Below, piece by piece: positions 9,152-18,221 of a DNA stretch of 64,000 nucleotides. This DNA is from QHXW01 sp963752965. Lineage in GTDB: Bacteria; Acidobacteriota; Terriglobia; Bryobacterales; Bryobacteraceae. Below the pieces are notes generated by a model. The model was not told the DNA's origin and ran no database searches. It worked only from the letters and a program-made list of their open reading frames with translations. Position numbers and translations under genes: made by a program. The DNA is taken from NCBI GenBank assembly GCA_963752965.1, contig CAVWAJ010000008.1:620001-684000 (forward strand), read 5' to 3'. Position 1 is the first letter of the stretch; each line of letters starts with the position of its first letter.

Positions 9152-10333
9152 TCAGGCCGGTGCCTGCTGGTCTCGCACGTAGTTGTCTGAAGTGGGCGAG
9201 AACCGCTCGTTCGCAATGGCGAGCTTGCGCATCCGGTACATCAGTGTGGACCGGGGAAGTCCCAGGCGCGCGGCCGCACCGTGCGGTCCGGCGATCACTC
9301 CATTGGTTTCCTCGACGGCCTTCAGAATATGTTCGCGCTCGCAGTCCTCCATCGTAACCGGTCTCGCAAAGTGCCTTCTCGCCAGCAGCTCCGATACCGG
9401 CGGATTCAGCACACAGCCCGTGGTCAGGATAACCGAGCGCTCGATGAAGTTCTGTAATTCCCGAATGTTTCCGGGCCAGTCATAGCGCAGCAGCGCCTCC
9501 ATGGCCTCCGAGGGAATCTGTTCAATCTGCTTGTTCATCCGCTGGGCGTATACGCTCGCGAAATACGCCACCAGCAAGGGAACATCCTCGCGCCGATGGC
9601 GCAGCGGGGGAATGACAATGGGAAACACGTTGAGCCGGTAGTAAAGATCGCTCCGGAACTGCTTTTCGGAAACCAGACGGTCCAAGTCTTGATTGGTGGC
9701 GGCCACCACTCGCACGTTGACACGTTGCGTGCTGGTGCTGCCCAGTCTTTCGAACTCCTGCTCCTGCAAGACGCGGAGCATCTTGGTCTGCAGTTCCAGC
9801 GGCATGTCCCCGATCTCATCCAGAAACAGCGTACCCCGGTCGGCCGCCTCGAAACGGCCGATTCTTCGTGCTGCAGCCCCGGTGAAGGCGCCTTTTTCGT
9901 GTCCGAAGATTTCACTTTCCATCAGTTCCCGCGGAATGGCGGCGCAGTTCAGTTTCACGAAGGTGCCAGCCCCCCGCGCACTGTGGGTGTGAATGGCACG
10001 TGCGATCAGTTCTTTGCCGGTCCCCGTCTCTCCTTCGATGAGCACGGTGGAGTCGGTCGGCGCCACGATTCGCACTTGATGCAATACTTCGGTCAGAGCC
10101 GCGCTGCACCCTACGATGTCTTCAAACCCGTCTGGTTCTGTGATGGCAGAGCGCTGTGGCGCGACTAACGGCTCGATCGCAGCGGCGTAATCCCTGGACG
10201 GCAGGGCCGCAAAGCTACGCGAAGATCGGTAGAACGAGTTCGCCTCCCGTCCATCCAAAACGATGATGTTGTCGCGACCCATCTTAATATCCTCATCCTT
10301 CAATCGGGCTCTCATCTCAATACCAGTGAACAA
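9152..10333 (-). CDS. Sigma54-dependent transcriptional activator without receiver domain
   Basis: Up to 393 residues. A short N-terminal part without a recognised sensor domain, then a complete AAA+ sigma54-activation domain: Walker A GETGTGKE, the sigma54-contact loop GAFTGA, Walker B GTLFLDEIGDM, and arginine-finger region PGNIRELQNFIER. The C-terminus has a Fis-type helix-turn-helix (GAAARLGLPRSTLMYRMRKL). ATG 10333 and ATG 10282 are both possible; the latter has GAGG upstream. It activates RNA polymerase with sigma54 at -24/-12 promoters; the targets are unknown, and no clear -24/-12 site was found by eye next to its neighbours. Convergent with the ATPase regulator. Confidence 0.9.
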   Translation of the reverse strand: MFTGIEMRARLKDEDIKMGRDNIIVLDGREANSFYRSSRSFAALPSRDYAAAIEPLVAPQRSAITEPDGFEDIVGCSAALTEVLHQVRIVAPTDSTVLIEGETGTGKELIARAIHTHSARGAGTFVKLNCAAIPRELMESEIFGHEKGAFTGAAARRIGRFEAADRGTLFLDEIGDMPLELQTKMLRVLQEQEFERLGSTSTQRVNVRVVAATNQDLDRLVSEKQFRSDLYYRLNVFPIVIPPLRHRREDVPLLVAYFASVYAQRMNKQIEQIPSEAMEALLRYDWPGNIRELQNFIERSVILTTGCVLNPPVSELLARRHFARPVTMEDCEREHILKAVEETNGVIAGPHGAAARLGLPRSTLMYRMRKLAIANERFSPTSDNYVRDQQAPA

Positions 10334-10392
10334 GTCCTCGGCGCGTTCCTTCTCACGACGGCTAAGATCTGAAAGTCAGGTTAGCGGACTAG

Positions 10393-10455
10393 AGCACGGT
10401 AGTCGTGAGATTGCGGTCAGGTTTTGGTGGAAGAAGCGCTTGCGTTGGGTTTGAC
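10393..10455 (+). repeat. Imperfect third copy of the regulator upstream block
   Basis: About 55 bases around GCGGTCAGGTTTTGGTGGAA match 5884-5945 and 30622-30683 at roughly 85 percent. Here the block is not followed by a winged-helix gene. It may be an operator for these regulators or the scar of a lost third regulator copy. Confidence 0.6.
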
Positions 10456-10616
10456 GCTTTCGGAACGGGAGCAAGCGGGCGGTAAACCATTGAAATCACT
10501 GCAGCTCTATTGCGCTGCCGGCGAAGCCGTCTATCCAAACGCCGAAGGCCAAGCTTGGAAGGGCACTTCTTAGCCCATATACGGAGCTCGTTCTCGCGGT
10601 CGGGCGCAATGGCGAA

Positions 10617-10765
10617 GTGTTGGACACGGAGTCCAGATGTGGGCTCGCTCGGTGTGTCAGGGCCAACGCCACGCTCTCTTGCTGTCAGGAAGTACTTCAC
10701 TCGCGGCAAATTATTGGACTTAGGTCGCTTCGGCGTTTGGCCTACGATTTGCCGGATAGTTTATG
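10617..10765 (+). repeat. Upstream block shared with 39819-39960 and 37046-37075
   Basis: Begins TGTTGGACACGGAGTCC and continues with blocks alignable to 39819 onward (GCTCGCTC, AAGTACTTC versus AAGTACCTC, GGCAAATTA versus AGCAAGTTA, GTTTGG). It ends about 25 bases before the M50 protease start. The first part contains GGAC-5-GTCC, a small inverted repeat. Likely a shared promoter or 5-prime regulatory region; the gap 10334-10616 holds nothing else recognised apart from the block at 10393. Confidence 0.55.
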
Positions 10766-10789
10766 GGGCGAGCAGACGGAGGCTTTAAC

Positions 10790-11917
10790 ATGCGTTCCCA
10801 GATCAACCTCGGGCGCGTTTTTGGAATCAAAATCGGATTGCATTCTAGCTGGTTCATTATTGCATTCCTAATTGTGCTGTCGTTGTTCGCCCAATTTCAC
10901 GCCACCAATCCTGAGTGGGGCGATGGAGCCATCCTGGCGCTCGCTGTGTCGACGGCGATTCTATTTTTTGTTTCGCTCTTGTTACACGAATTGGCGCATT
11001 CGGTCGTAGCAAAGGCGCAGGGGCTGCCAGTTCGCGAGATTACGCTTTTTGCGCTCGGCGGAGTTTCGCAAATTGAGAAGGAACCCACCAGTGCGAAGCT
11101 CGAATTCTGGATGGCATTCGTGGGCCCGCTGACGAGCGTGTGCATCGGGCTCGTTTTTCTTGCTCTCAGTACGCTGGTCGGAACAGCTGCCAGCCCCATC
11201 GCAGCGATGTTCTTATGGCTCGGCTACATCAACGTGGGTCTGGCCGCCTTCAATCTGATCCCGGGCTACCCTCTGGATGGCGGTCGCATCCTGCGTGCCC
11301 TCATCTGGTGGAAAACCGGAGACGTAGAACGCTCCACCCGTATCGCGTCCAGAGCCGGAGAGGTGGTCGCTGTAATCTTTATAGGGGTTGGCGTTCTGAG
11401 ATTCTTCGGTGGGGCAGGTATTAATGGCCTGTGGATCGCGTTTATCGGTTGGTTCTTGCTACAGGCTGCCGTCGAGAGCTATCGGGAGATTGGTCTCAAG
11501 CGAGCCCTGAATGGAGTGTCCGTTGCCGATGTAATGACCTCCGACTGCCCAGCCGTTCCCGGCAATCTGTCGGTTCAACAGTTTGTTGAAGAGGAGCTTC
11601 TGCCGACCGGGCGGCGTTGCTTCGTCGTTTTGGACAATGGAACCGTCGTGGGTTTGGTGACACTGCATGAAGTCAAGCTGGTTGCCCGCAGCCGATGGCC
11701 GTACACAACTCTGCATGAAATTATGCGGCCGCTCGAGCAGATGCGAACCGTTACGCCGGAGACGCCACTGACGAGTGCTCTCGAGATCATGAGCCGCTAT
11801 GACCTCAATCAACTTCCGGTAGTGGTGCAAGGCCGCCTGGCAGGTGTTCTGTCTCGCGCCCACGTTGTCAACTTCCTGCAAACACGAGGAGGATGCCCGA
11901 TAGTTCGTAGAAAGTAG
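10790..11917 (+). CDS. M50 (site-2 protease family) zinc metalloprotease with CBS domains, 3-prime end altered by IS
   Basis: 375 residues from ATG 10790 (GGAGG eight bases upstream). N-terminal multi-helix protease core with zinc motif HELAH (66-70) and second motif PGYPLDGGR, both intact. Residues about 245-365 are a CBS pair (VADVMTSDCPAV... and IMRPLEQMRTVTPETPLTSALEIMSRYDLNQLPVV). Such proteins cut transmembrane substrates, often anti-sigma factors; CBS domains may sense adenosine nucleotides. An IS256 element starts at 11889, so the last nine residues come from IS sequence. Without the insertion the protein would end ...LQTRVELKT. Probably still active since only the tail changes. Confidence 0.88.
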   Translation: MRSQINLGRVFGIKIGLHSSWFIIAFLIVLSLFAQFHATNPEWGDGAILALAVSTAILFFVSLLLHELAHSVVAKAQGLPVREITLFALGGVSQIEKEPTSAKLEFWMAFVGPLTSVCIGLVFLALSTLVGTAASPIAAMFLWLGYINVGLAAFNLIPGYPLDGGRILRALIWWKTGDVERSTRIASRAGEVVAVIFIGVGVLRFFGGAGINGLWIAFIGWFLLQAAVESYREIGLKRALNGVSVADVMTSDCPAVPGNLSVQQFVEEELLPTGRRCFVVLDNGTVVGLVTLHEVKLVARSRWPYTTLHEIMRPLEQMRTVTPETPLTSALEIMSRYDLNQLPVVVQGRLAGVLSRAHVVNFLQTRGGCPIVRRK

Positions 11918-13333
11918 CGACTCTCAAACCCCCGGCCATAATGGGCCGAGGGTCGATTTTTCTGCCAAGAAAAAGGAGAGAGTCGCTATGAAGAGACGAT
12001 ACCAGATAGAACAACAACGGGCCGTGCAGCAGTTCCGCCGGATCGCCATCGAACAGAATCCCAACATCCAGATGATCCTTCCGCTGGCCGAGATCGTCGG
12101 CTTGTTACAGCAGGGCGTGGGCAACTTGCTGCGGCAGGCTGGTCTGGAACTGATGCACCTGGTGATGGACGAGGAAGTAAAGTCGCTGGCCGGTGAGCGC
12201 CACCAGCAACACGAAGGGCGCAGGGCACAGCGTTGGGGCAAGGAAGATGGTTATTGCGTGGTGGACGGCCAGAAGGTGCCGATCCGCAGAACGCGCCTAC
12301 GCACGGCTGACAAACGGGAACAGCATTTAGGCAGCTACGAATTGTTTCAGCGTAGTGGGCCAATGCAAGCGAGCGTGTGGGACAAGATGATGCGCGGACT
12401 CTCGACGCGCAACTACGGAGCCGTGGTGAAGGATTTCCAGAATGCCTACGGAATCGAGAAGTCGGCGGTTAGTGAGAACTTCATCGAAGCCAGCCGGGAG
12501 AAGGTGAAACAGTTGATGGAGCGGCCGCTGGGCGAGTTGCGCTTATGCGCGGTGCTGATCGACGGGACTCCATTCAAAGACCGGCAGATGATCGTAGCCC
12601 TTGGCATTGGCTGCGATGGAACCAAGACCGTGCTGGGCATCCGCGAGGGGGCGACGGAGAACGCGACCGTGGTGAGCGCTCTGTTGGGCGAGTTGGTGGA
12701 GCGAGGGTTGGACTTTTCGACGCCGCGGCTTTACATTCTGGACGGTGGCAAAGCGCTGCACGCGGCGGTGCGCCGCCATGCCGGGGAAGCGGCTTTCATC
12801 CAACGTTGTCAGGTCCATAAGAAACGGAACGTCGTGGATCACTTGCCCGACGAACATAAAGGCGATATCAAAAAGAAACTCCAGAACGCCTACGCCATGT
12901 CGGAGTACTCCGACGCCAAACGCGCCTTGGAGAAATTGCACCGTGAACTGATGGATCTCAATCCGAGCGCGGCGCGCAGCCTGGAAGAGGGCATGGAGGA
13001 GACGCTCACAGTCCATCGGCTGCGGGTACCGGATCAACTCCGCCGGACACTGAGCTGCACCAACGTCATCGAATCTGCCTTCTCCATCGTCGAAACCGTC
13101 TGCCGGAACGTGAAACGCTGGCAGCCCGGCGATCAGATCGAGCGCTGGGTTGGATCTGGATTGCTGGTTGCCGAGCGGCAGTTCCGCAAAGTCATCGGCC
13201 ATCGCCAGATTCCAGTGCTCCTGTCCGCCATGACCAATGCGGTTTCCCAGAAGCCGATTGCGAAGCGAACTGCCGTCGCGTAGCCTATGAGGGTCGAGGG
13301 TCGCTAACTTTCAACGGAGATCCGGGCATTCTC
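11889..13333 (+). mobile_element. IS256-family insertion sequence, copy 1 (1445 bp)
   Basis: Bounded by 8-bp direct repeats AACACGAG at 11881-11888 and 13334-13341. The imperfect terminal inverted repeats begin GAGGATGCCCGAT on the left and GAGAATGCCCGGAT on the right. A single transposase gene fills the element. Inserted in the last codons of the M50 protease gene. The second copy, 43281-44725, has the same length and the same encoded protein in opposite orientation, so both are probably recent. Confidence 0.93.
11988..13283 (+). CDS. IS256-family (mutator-type) transposase
   Basis: 431 residues. Catalytic DDE positions fit LIDGTPFKDRQ (first Asp), LYILDGGKALHAAV (second Asp) and NVIESAFSIVETV (Glu); the family hallmark CQVHKKRNVVDHLP is present. 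Start ATG follows AAGGAGAGAG. Cuts and re-inserts its own DNA, leaving 8-9 bp target duplications, as seen at both copies here. Frame complete, so likely active. Confidence 0.95.
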   Translation: MKRRYQIEQQRAVQQFRRIAIEQNPNIQMILPLAEIVGLLQQGVGNLLRQAGLELMHLVMDEEVKSLAGERHQQHEGRRAQRWGKEDGYCVVDGQKVPIRRTRLRTADKREQHLGSYELFQRSGPMQASVWDKMMRGLSTRNYGAVVKDFQNAYGIEKSAVSENFIEASREKVKQLMERPLGELRLCAVLIDGTPFKDRQMIVALGIGCDGTKTVLGIREGATENATVVSALLGELVERGLDFSTPRLYILDGGKALHAAVRRHAGEAAFIQRCQVHKKRNVVDHLPDEHKGDIKKKLQNAYAMSEYSDAKRALEKLHRELMDLNPSAARSLEEGMEETLTVHRLRVPDQLRRTLSCTNVIESAFSIVETVCRNVKRWQPGDQIERWVGSGLLVAERQFRKVIGHRQIPVLLSAMTNAVSQKPIAKRTAVA

Positions 13334-13383
13334 AACACGAGTGGAACTGAAAACTTGAAATGCACGCCAATGCGCGAGTGCTT

Positions 13384-13860
13384 TTAGCGATTGGTTGCCG
13401 CACTAACGTTCCTCCCTACGTCAGGGGGTGCCAGAGATTTCTTGATGCGGCCGTCCTCCATGTGCACTGTTCGATGTCCGTAAGCCGCCGCTTCCGGATT
13501 GTGCGTAATCATAAGGATGGTCTGGCCTAGCCGTTCATTCAAGTCGCGTAGAATCTCGAGCACCACGTGCGAATTGGCCGTGTCGAGATTTCCGGTCGGC
13601 TCGTCCGCCAGCAGAATCGCCGGATTGCTCACAACAGCGCGCGAAATGGCCACACGCTGTTGTTCACCACCTGAGAGCTCGCCAGGTCTATGGCTCAGGT
13701 GATTTGCGATGCCCATCATCTTCAGCGTTTCCTGAAACTCGGCGTTGTCTTCGTGGTCCTTCCCCGAGAGATATCGCGCCAGCCTGATGTTGTCACCTGC
13801 GGTGAGGCTCGGCAGCAGATTGAATTTTTGAAACACAAAGCTCACCGTGCGCTTGCGCAT
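13384..13860 (-). pseudogene. ABC transporter ATPase, 5-prime truncated
   Basis: 158 codons of a LolD/MacB-like ABC ATPase: Q-loop VFQKFNLLP, signature LSGGEQQRVAISRAV, Walker B AILLADEPTGNLD and H-loop ITHNPEA are present, but the first 70-80 residues with Walker A are missing. Upstream sequence towards 13943 does not continue the family. The truncated end abuts the methyltransferase gene at 13944, which points to a deletion or recombination breakpoint near 13870. It cannot bind ATP as is. The complete ATPase of the exporter operon is at 16444. Confidence 0.8.
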
Positions 13861-13943
13861 GCGCGTGCAGGATGGAGCGACTAGCCTTGCGCCAGCCCAC
13901 GGTGGACCTCTGCTTGCACATAAAGTACCGAGTTACCTGAAAC

Positions 13944-15239
13944 ATGGGCTACCCGGACGTTGCACTTAAGAACAAGAACAGCATCCAACTGGAACGCGGG
14001 CTGCGAATGATCGAGAGGTGGTTCCTACAGCAGATCTTTAAAGCCATTGGGCCAGCACCGGTGCGATTGGTTCTCAAAGGCGGAGGGGAGATGTCGCCGC
14101 TGGGTGTTTCGCCCGCCGCCACGGTCGTGATCCGCGACCGGCGAACGCTCGCGAAACTGATCATCGATCCAGAGATGGCGTTTGGAGAGGCTTATGCAAA
14201 TGGCCGAATCCAGGTCGAAGGCGATCTGGCCGGAGCCATCGAGGCTGTGTACGAATCCTGGCCAAAGGGCCGGGAGGACGGCAATAAGTATCAATGGCTA
14301 ATGTCCAAGTGGATGAATTGGTTGCAGGACAATAGCCGGCGTGGCTCTAAGAGCAACATTCATCGCCATTACGACTTAGGGAACGACTTTTACAGTCTCT
14401 GGCTCGATTCTCAACTGGTCTACACATGTGCGTATTTTCCCTCACCCTCCACCACTCTAGAAGCAGCTCAGGAAGCGAAACTGGACTATATCTGCCGCAA
14501 GCTGCGGCTTCGAGCCGGCGAAACTGTGGTCGAAGCAGGCTGCGGCTGGGGTGCTCTCGCGCTCCACATGGCGCAGCGTTATGGTGTGTCCGTCAAGGCT
14601 TTCAATATCTCCCACGAGCAGACTATCTACGCACGCCGCCGGGCGGCTGAAGAAGGCCTGAGCGATCGAGTGGAATTCATCGAAGACGACTATCGCAATG
14701 TCCGGGGCGCTTTCGATGTATTCGTCTCGGTGGGAATGGTGGAACATGTCGGCGTCAGCCATTTCGCCGATTTCGGAGAGGTCATTCATCGTTCCATAGG
14801 CGATCATGGCCGCGGGCTTCTCCACTTCATTGCAAAAAGCCACAAAGGCGATTTCAGCCGCTGGATTCGAAAGCGCATTTTTCCCGGCGCGTATGCTCCT
14901 ACGCTGGGTGAGGCGATGAACATTCTCGAACCGCATCATTATGCAGTGACAGACGTTGAGAACCTCCGTCCACACTACGCCAAGACTCTCGATCACTGGT
15001 TTGAGCGATTTGAGAAATCAAGTCAGCAGGTCTCTAAAATCTATGGTCCCTGGTTCCAGCGCGCCTGGCGGCTTTATCTGGCGGGATCGGTCGCTGCCTT
15101 CCGGGCGGGCACGCTGCAACTGTTTCAGATCTGCTTTGCCGGCTCGCAAAGTGCTCCAATCTATTGGACCCGAGACTCGCTCTACGCAGACATCAAACCG
15201 TCGACAGAGGACATGGAGTGGATTCATGCAATGTCTTGA
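13944..15239 (+). CDS. Cyclopropane-fatty-acyl-phospholipid synthase family methyltransferase
   Basis: 431 residues (ATG 14007 would give 410; neither has a strong ribosome site). An N-terminal domain (about 20-120) precedes the SAM-dependent core: NIHRHYDLGNDFY, YTCAYF, motif I VVEAGCGWGALALHMA, SVGMVEHVG. These match CFA/mycolic-acid synthase type enzymes, which use SAM to methylate or cyclopropanate unsaturated lipid chains at the membrane. It precedes an ABC exporter row with a 15-base gap, so a role in modifying the exported lipid or the membrane is possible but inferred. Confidence 0.88.
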   Translation: MGYPDVALKNKNSIQLERGLRMIERWFLQQIFKAIGPAPVRLVLKGGGEMSPLGVSPAATVVIRDRRTLAKLIIDPEMAFGEAYANGRIQVEGDLAGAIEAVYESWPKGREDGNKYQWLMSKWMNWLQDNSRRGSKSNIHRHYDLGNDFYSLWLDSQLVYTCAYFPSPSTTLEAAQEAKLDYICRKLRLRAGETVVEAGCGWGALALHMAQRYGVSVKAFNISHEQTIYARRRAAEEGLSDRVEFIEDDYRNVRGAFDVFVSVGMVEHVGVSHFADFGEVIHRSIGDHGRGLLHFIAKSHKGDFSRWIRKRIFPGAYAPTLGEAMNILEPHHYAVTDVENLRPHYAKTLDHWFERFEKSSQQVSKIYGPWFQRAWRLYLAGSVAAFRAGTLQLFQICFAGSQSAPIYWTRDSLYADIKPSTEDMEWIHAMS

Positions 15240-15254
15240 TTGTCGGAGGAAGTC

Positions 15255-16442
15255 ATGCTCGCGCGCCTGGCTCGCGGGGACCAACGATTTGCCAAGGAAA
15301 CGGACGTGACGGGAATCCTTAAGCTCGCTTACAAGCTATTGGTCAACGATAAAGCAAAGTTTACAGCGCTACTTGTGGGCATTACCTTTGCCGTTTTTCT
15401 GATCGTCCAAATGACTGCAATGTTTGCCGGCACTATGAAACGCGCGTCCGCGACGGTTATTAATCTCGGCGCATCGATGTGGATCATGGATCCGGCTGTC
15501 CAAACGGTCGCGCAAACGACCGGCATGCCGGACTACGTGTTGGACGCGGTCCGGAGCATGCAAGGCGTCAGCTATGCTGTTCCGGTCTACTCCGGAGGTG
15601 CTCTGGTGAAGCTGGCTGATGGTACCTTCCAGTCCGTGACGGTGATCGGGCTGGATGATACAAGCCTTTTCGGCAGGCCGCAACTCATTCAGGGCAAGAT
15701 TGAAGACATCTACGGGGAGAACGCTTTCATCGTTGTCAAGGATCCCGAGTTTCCTAAATTGGGCAATCCTCACGTCGGCACGGAATTTCAGGTGAACGAT
15801 CACCGGGGAGTCATTGTCGGCATCGCTAAAGTTGCCAGCAGCGGCCTCTTTGGTGTTCCAACGCTCTACACCACATTCGAAAGAGCGCTTCAATACCTGC
15901 CGAACCCGCGGTTCACAATCGCCTATGTGCTGGTCGAGCCTAAGAGCTCTGCGGATGTAATTCGCATCAAGCAACAGGTGCAGGCACTTGGTTACCTGGC
16001 AGTGACGAAGGATGAGTTCATCGATCGGATCTCCAACTTCTACATGTACCAGACCGGCTTCGGGACGAACATGCTCATTATGACTGTTATGAGCTTCGTC
16101 GTGGGCCTTTCCATTTCGGGCCAGACATTTTACACGTTCGTCTTGGAGAACATCGAGAAGTTCGGCGCCCTCAAAGCGATAGGTGCAAAGAGCCGCGAAT
16201 TGGTCTTCATGATTCTGTTTCAGGCAGGCTTCACAGCCCTCACGGGCTACGGTTTGGGAATTGGATTGTGCGTGCTTCTGATCACGCTCGCGAAGCGGAG
16301 GCTTCCGGACTATGCCGCGTTGATTACTTTTTGGAATCTTGGGCTTGCCTTCGTGATGGTGGTGGTCATCGCTGCCATTTCGAGCCATTTCGGCGTCCGA
16401 AAGGTATTGCGGATCGAGCCGTTCGATATTTTTCGAGGTTGA
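15255..16442 (+). CDS. ABC transporter permease, FtsX/DevC-like
   Basis: 395 residues from ATG 15255, chosen for GGAGG seven bases upstream; a TTG at 15240 is in frame but less likely. One N-terminal helix (FTALLVGITFAVFLIVQMTAMFAG), a large periplasmic domain (about 60-265) and three C-terminal helices: the MacB/DevC topology. The C-terminal FtsX core contains ENIEKFGALKAIGAKSRELVFMILFQA. It pairs with the ATPase one base downstream and the HlyD-type adaptor. Likely drives export of a lipid, peptide or drug across the envelope. Confidence 0.88.
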   Translation: MLARLARGDQRFAKETDVTGILKLAYKLLVNDKAKFTALLVGITFAVFLIVQMTAMFAGTMKRASATVINLGASMWIMDPAVQTVAQTTGMPDYVLDAVRSMQGVSYAVPVYSGGALVKLADGTFQSVTVIGLDDTSLFGRPQLIQGKIEDIYGENAFIVVKDPEFPKLGNPHVGTEFQVNDHRGVIVGIAKVASSGLFGVPTLYTTFERALQYLPNPRFTIAYVLVEPKSSADVIRIKQQVQALGYLAVTKDEFIDRISNFYMYQTGFGTNMLIMTVMSFVVGLSISGQTFYTFVLENIEKFGALKAIGAKSRELVFMILFQAGFTALTGYGLGIGLCVLLITLAKRRLPDYAALITFWNLGLAFVMVVVIAAISSHFGVRKVLRIEPFDIFRG

Positions 16443-16443
16443 T

Positions 16444-17142
16444 ATGCCGGATCTTGCGATCAAAGCAACGGGCATAGTCAAGTGGTTTGGCGAAGGCGAG
16501 GCCAAGACCCAAGCTCTAAGAGAAGTAAGCCTCGATGCCTATTTTGGCGAAATGCTGTACATCGTGGGGCCGTCCGGGAGTGGGAAGACGACATTGCTGA
16601 GCGTGCTGTCAGGCATTCTCAGACCGGATTCAGGTAGCGTCTCGGTGGAGGGAACGGACATCTGGAATCTTGGCAGCGACAAGCTCGCCGATTTTCGCCT
16701 GCACAAGATCGGGTTCGTATTCCAGGACTTTCATTTGTTCCCCCGGTTGAGCACAGCCGAGAACGTGGCGATTCCATTGATCCTGAATCGAAAGAACTGG
16801 AATAAGGCGACCGTCGAGGCCACCAAGTATCTGGACATCGTCGGTTTGAAAGCGCGCGCCGAGCTTCCGCCGGTGAAGCTAAGCGGAGGAGAACAGCAGC
16901 GCGTTGCTATCGCCCGCGCGATTGCCGGACAGCCCGAAATTCTAATCATGGACGAACCCACGGCCTCGCTGGACGGGGATACTGGCGTTGCCATCGTTGG
17001 TTTTGTGAAGAAGAACATTCTCAATGAAAAGCGGTGCATCCTGATCGTCACCCACGACGACAGAATCTCTGAATTCGCCACCCGGATTCTGAAGATGCAG
17101 GATGGCCGGCTAATTGGAACTGAAAAGGGAGGCTCCATTTGA
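16444..17142 (+). CDS. ABC transporter ATP-binding protein (DevA/LolD type)
   Basis: 232 residues, complete ABC fold: Walker A GPSGSGKTT, Q-loop VFQDFHLFP, signature LSGGEQQRVAIARAI, Walker B ILIMDEPTASLD and H-loop VTHDD. Stop of the permease and this ATG are one base apart; its own TGA overlaps the TTG start of the adaptor (TTGA), showing translational coupling. Energises the permease at 15255. Confidence 0.92.
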   Translation: MPDLAIKATGIVKWFGEGEAKTQALREVSLDAYFGEMLYIVGPSGSGKTTLLSVLSGILRPDSGSVSVEGTDIWNLGSDKLADFRLHKIGFVFQDFHLFPRLSTAENVAIPLILNRKNWNKATVEATKYLDIVGLKARAELPPVKLSGGEQQRVAIARAIAGQPEILIMDEPTASLDGDTGVAIVGFVKKNILNEKRCILIVTHDDRISEFATRILKMQDGRLIGTEKGGSI

Positions 17143-18218
17143 GAAAACTGCTATTTGCATTAGCTGTTACTGGCGTTTTTGCCGGCTGCGTGGTTGCTTA
17201 CCTTTCCGGCGCTAAGCAACCCGCCCAGCCGCCGCTATTCAATCCGCCTGCGAATCCATATCCGAACGGCATTTATGCGAACGGGATCATCGAAAGCGAT
17301 CAGCCGAGCGGAGAGAACATCAATGTTTACCCGGAGGTGCCGGGCACGGTCAAGCAGATCCTTGTCACAGAAGGCCAGGAGATCAAGAAAGGGACGGTTC
17401 TGTTGTTGATCGACGACTCGATACAGAGGGCCACCGTCCAGCAACTGCAATCTCAGGCACAGGCCGCCTTCACTCTGTTGGCAGAACTGAAGGCACAGCC
17501 GAGAAAAGAGACTCTTGACGTGGCAGACGCCCAGGTCGTGTCCGCGCAGGCGACCTTGAAGACCGCTCAGGATGAATTGGATAAACAACAGGCCGCTTAC
17601 GATGTGAATCCGAAATCGATCAGTAAAGACGCATTAGACAGCGCCATCAACGCGGTCACAACGGCGCAAGCCAACCTTGAGGTAGCCCGAAAGCAACGCG
17701 ATCTGACCAAAGCGGGCGCCTGGATTTACGACATCAATAACCAGGAAAGACAGTACAATGCCCTCGACAAATCATATTCAGCCGCGAGCGCGCTGCTTGC
17801 CAAGTACACTCTTCGGGCGCCCAGAGACGGAATCGTGTTGGCAATCAGCCCCACTGTTGGGAGCTTCGTCTCGACGCAAGGCGCCTACGACACCTACACG
17901 CAGGGGATGAGCCCAGTGCTGGTGCTGGGAAGTCCTCACTCGCGCCTGAACGTGCGTTGTTACGTCGACGAGATTCTGGTGCCGCGGCTTCCCTGTCCGG
18001 CCAAGCTTAAAGCTCAGATGTCTGTCCGCGGATCGAACATTAAGATTTCGCTCGCCTATGTCAGAATGCAACCATTCGTCTCGCCCAAAATCGAGCTTTC
18101 CGACCAGAGGCTGGAACAGGTGGATGTCAGGGTACTACCGGTCATTTTCCGGCTTGAGGCACCCAAAGACTTTAACCTCTATCCGGGTCAACTGGTCGAC
18201 GTTTATATCGGTGAGTGA
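17139..18218 (+). CDS. HlyD-family periplasmic adaptor (membrane fusion protein)
   Basis: 359 residues starting at TTG 17139 with GGGAGG upstream. An N-terminal hydrophobic segment (4-24) anchors it; the biotinyl-lipoyl half-motif NVYPEVPGTVKQILVTEGQEIKKG is at about 65-90, then an Ala/Gln-rich helical hairpin (about 100-215) and the second lipoyl half YTLRAPRDGIVL, followed by beta-barrel strands. Bridges inner-membrane ABC permease and outer-membrane channel. The downstream gene is that channel, so a complete tripartite exporter is encoded. Confidence 0.9.
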   Translation: MRKLLFALAVTGVFAGCVVAYLSGAKQPAQPPLFNPPANPYPNGIYANGIIESDQPSGENINVYPEVPGTVKQILVTEGQEIKKGTVLLLIDDSIQRATVQQLQSQAQAAFTLLAELKAQPRKETLDVADAQVVSAQATLKTAQDELDKQQAAYDVNPKSISKDALDSAINAVTTAQANLEVARKQRDLTKAGAWIYDINNQERQYNALDKSYSAASALLAKYTLRAPRDGIVLAISPTVGSFVSTQGAYDTYTQGMSPVLVLGSPHSRLNVRCYVDEILVPRLPCPAKLKAQMSVRGSNIKISLAYVRMQPFVSPKIELSDQRLEQVDVRVLPVIFRLEAPKDFNLYPGQLVDVYIGE

Positions 18219-18221
18219 GAA

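Noticed and set aside
15369..16505. Minus-strand frame of 378 codons opposite the ABC permease
   Set aside because: Antisense shadow of a well-supported permease gene.
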